This document shows, in pieces, positions 54,557-64,000 of a DNA stretch of 64,000 nt. Position 1 is the first letter of the stretch. The number at the start of each line of letters is the position of its first letter. Made by a program: the position numbers and the translations under genes. Below the pieces are notes generated by a model. The model saw only the letters and a list, made by a program, of their open reading frames with translations. It was not told the DNA's origin and made no database searches. The DNA comes from Amorphochlora amoebiformis (Eukaryota; Cercozoa; Chlorarachniophyceae): positions 620,001 to 684,000 of the forward strand of contig BAAHQB010000096.1 of NCBI GenBank assembly GCA_054601695.1. Direction: 5' to 3'.

Positions 54557-54901
54557 TACTAGATTATCCGGATACATCTAGTATATATATTAACAATATA
54601 GCTTAAGCCTTAATGGCATAGTTTATTTTCAACTAGCACGTGACTTTGATACCTGAATGTAAAAATAAGATTTATACCGTACAGTACATATATAGTAACT
54701 TAATGGTAAGTGTGATGATATATCTAGCATATTACTAGAACTTATCCGATAATACTAGTAATAGCTGATATATATAATAATATCCGATGGTATAATATAT
54801 ATAATTGAGGTACATCATGTATGCATGACAAGTTGCGTATTATTCGAAATAATTAGCTGCGCCAGGCTATGACGAACCCCAGACACGTTCGCTGACACTT
54901 T
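54224..54901. other. Convergent intergenic region, CTAG-rich
   Basis: Between the 3' ends of RAD6 and the Cdc25-like gene. It has two short TA arrays (54367-54405, 54513-54555) and about eight CTAG sites in complex sequence. No coding island. Confidence 0.65.
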
Positions 54902-55018
54902 CTAGCAGCAGCTCTTTCTTTTTGTGTTTTCTAGTGAGATAAATCCTGAAAGAACCATCATGATGATATTCAATCTAGCGTGTATGCAGCTGTATTACAC
55001 ACGCACATGTATGCAACA

Positions 55019-55050
<32 letters not shown>

Positions 55051-55155
55051 GTATATACTTACATTTATATATATATACATATGTATATATATACATAAAT
55101 ATACATATATGTATGTATGTATATATGTAAACATATATATATATATATATGTACA

Positions 55156-55197
<42 letters not shown>

Positions 55198-55407
55198 AAC
55201 ACATATATATATATATATGAACTCATATGTAAATATACACCGGGAAATATATATAAATATATACATATGTATTTATATATATATATATTATACACCGGTA
55301 AATATATATAAATATATACATATGTAAATATATATATATATATCAAATTATGTAATATATATATATATATATACACACACATATATATATATATATATGT
55401 ATATATG

Positions 55408-55446
<39 letters not shown>

Positions 55447-55550
55447 GTTATATCTATAAGTATTTACTGCTGTAAATTTACATATGAGTTCATATATATA
55501 TATATATATATTTACATAATTTGTACATATATATATACATATATATATAC

Positions 55551-55582
<32 letters not shown>

Positions 55583-55942
55583 CGTGTAGTATATACTGTA
55601 TATACATTTTATATACATGCGCATATAATACGCACATAAACGTATATGTATATATATATATATAGATACATATAAAATGTGTTTATTTTATACTCACGTA
55701 TATAATGTTACACATATTTACATATGTATAGATATAAAACACACGTGCGTTGCACATCATACATATTCACAAGCTTCTAAGGGAATTCTTGAGATATAGA
55801 GCACTTAGGTACTAAAACCATACCATCCTCGAAAGCCGCCCGTGAGAAAACAGACTTGTAAATCCGTGTCCTTATGGTTCTTGTTGAGACTGCGATAAGT
55901 AATGCCACGTGGTCAGTATGCCATAGCGCAGGATATGATTAC

Positions 55943-55974
<32 letters not shown>

Positions 55975-55999
55975 CTAAATATATTATCATAGTATGTAA

Positions 56000-56033
<34 letters not shown>

Positions 56034-56190
56034 GTGTATATATATATATATGTGTAAATGTATATTTACATATATATATATATACAGTTTACATATATAT
56101 ATATATATATATATGTATAATATATTATATTTACATATATCTTGCTATATACATAATATCATGCATAATATTAGATGTATATACATTTTT

Positions 56191-56257
<67 letters not shown>

Positions 56258-56300
56258 CATATATATAAATATGTACATATAATATATGTACACATATATT

Positions 56301-56356
<56 letters not shown>

Positions 56357-56786
56357 CGCGTAGCAGCGTGCAAACGGAAGATTCGGGTATCAAAAATCAG
56401 ATTCACACTTTTCAATGAACTCGGGGAGGATAGGGGTTGTAAGGAGATTGATAGAGAAAACAGATTCAACGTAAAAGAGACCAGACCTCTGATAGAATCT
56501 ATAGGCACACTTGGGGCCTCTTTGTTGCGAGTACATACAATGGAATATGACCATCTTTTTCTTCTTCTCGACAAGATTCTTGGCGAGTTTAGCGGCTTCG
56601 TCTGTGATAGTGATTGAGTTGGTTATGGTGTCTCGTGCAAATGGGTTGGAAGATGGGTGATTTTGGCATATGAACATCATAGAGTTCACCTTCGAACTTG
56701 TGGCTGGGAATATGCACGGAACCTTTGATATGTCCACCCTGTTATATATATATATAAAAATATATATATGTATGTATAGTATATTC

Positions 56787-56854
<68 letters not shown>

Positions 56855-56898
56855 TACATATTTATATAGTATAAAGATGTAACGATATAACCTGGTAC

Positions 56899-56937
<39 letters not shown>

Positions 56938-56942
56938 CGGTA

Positions 56943-57010
<68 letters not shown>

Positions 57011-57253
57011 AAGTATTACCATAGTTACATAGCTTAGCATTATACATCAAAATTGTCACACAACACCGACTCACCGCATAATCCTCGTCCCTCACGTCTA
57101 TGACATCGAACTTCTCTCTCGCCTTCGTATCCTGCGTTATTGAGAATTCTCATCAACACTTCACGATTTTCCCGAATTCCGAACCTTTTCACACGCGAGT
57201 ATCATCTTCTCGAGCTCCTCGGCGCTGATTTGCTTGATGCCTTTGGCTGACAT
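54902..57253 (-). CDS. Cdc25/ACR2-like rhodanese phosphatase
   Basis: Exons, reading leftwards: 57185-57253, 57075-57131, 56690-56738, 56487-56601, 55819-55889, 54902-54945, giving 134 codons. The small single-domain rhodanese fold is visible: [26 protein letters not shown], then the active-site loop [19 protein letters not shown] with HCx5R, and [10 protein letters not shown] near the end. Small Cdc25-type proteins of plants and fungi act as tyrosine phosphatases or arsenate reductases (HAC1/ACR2/YCH1 type); which applies cannot be read from the sequence. The last exon is the least certain, since a second frame is also open there; the chosen one is the phase-compatible one. Introns 3, 4 and 5 carry TA arrays. 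Confidence 0.88.
55215..55500. repeat. Nested direct and inverted repeats in the last Cdc25-like intron
   Basis: A 36-bp unit (TACACCGG.AAATATATATA, then AATATATACATATGTA) occurs at 55235-55270 and 55291-55326. An inverted pair, ATGAACTCATATGTAAAT near 55218 and ATTTACATATGAGTTCAT near 55476, flanks it. Confidence 0.75.
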
Positions 57254-57437
57254 GCTTGCGACTGTCGGGGTCTGGCGCTGTTGAAACAGAGATATGTAAG
57301 ATATATTCATATTGATATCTTATTATCAGTTATATATTCTTTTTGTATAAGTGTATATTGATAATAAGATATTAATATATCTAGAATTATATGTCCGTAT
57401 ATCAATTTAAACATATCAGGGCTGACTATATGGCGCG
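57254..57437. promoter_or_regulatory. Divergent promoter region, Cdc25-like / DCP2
   Basis: 184 bp. An imperfect inverted repeat, TAAGATATATTCATATTGAT near 57297 against TTGATAATAAGATATTAATA near 57358, is the only notable feature. No CCCGGGAT. Confidence 0.4.

Positions 57438-64000
<6,563 letters not shown>

Overview
The window is eukaryotic nuclear DNA from an intron-rich genome. Its introns are built mostly of (TA)n and related simple repeats. Genes appear as short islands of ordinary sequence with GT...AG boundaries, scattered through thousands of bases of TA. I rebuilt genes by joining islands whose splice sites, reading phase and family motifs agree. All splice models here are my inference from the sequence. 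Several genes close exactly: enolase gives 467 codons in 17 exons, pirin 277, RAD6 194, a Cdc25-like rhodanese 134. The lineage cannot be fixed. An enolase with a mitochondrial-looking presequence, an SDP1-type oil lipase and a DUF4336 gene would suit an alga, for example a stramenopile, but this is only a suggestion.

Layout, left to right: SDP1-like patatin triacylglycerol lipase (-, runs off the left edge); enolase (+); prolyl-4-hydroxylase-like 2OG-Fe(II) oxygenase (-); GNAT acetyltransferase (+); small secretory/membrane protein (-); unrecognised basic protein (+); PYM and a small unknown gene (-, -); pirin (+); DUF4336 protein (-, about 12.5 kb, at least 17 exons); RAD6-type ubiquitin-conjugating E2 (+); Cdc25/ACR2-like phosphatase (-); Dcp2-type Nudix decapping enzyme (+, runs off the right edge). 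Apart from the PYM pair the genes alternate strictly in strand, so intergenic gaps alternate between divergent promoters and convergent 3' ends. The two gap types differ: convergent gaps are full of CTAG, and three divergent gaps carry CCCGGGAT. Gaps are mostly complex sequence, whereas TA arrays lie mainly in introns.

The genes do not form one pathway. PYM, DCP2 and RAD6 belong to RNA metabolism and ubiquitin signalling; the rest are metabolic or unknown.

The most unusual features are in the introns. Degenerate copies ('echoes') of neighbouring exons lie between TA arrays in the DUF4336 and oxygenase genes. A 218-bp exact tandem duplication doubles one oxygenase exon in frame. Two DUF4336 exons are each bracketed by inverted complementary sequence, one by a ~90-bp inverted repeat and one by opposed telomere-like arrays. 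Sense-strand pyrimidine tracts follow the 5' splice site in several genes.
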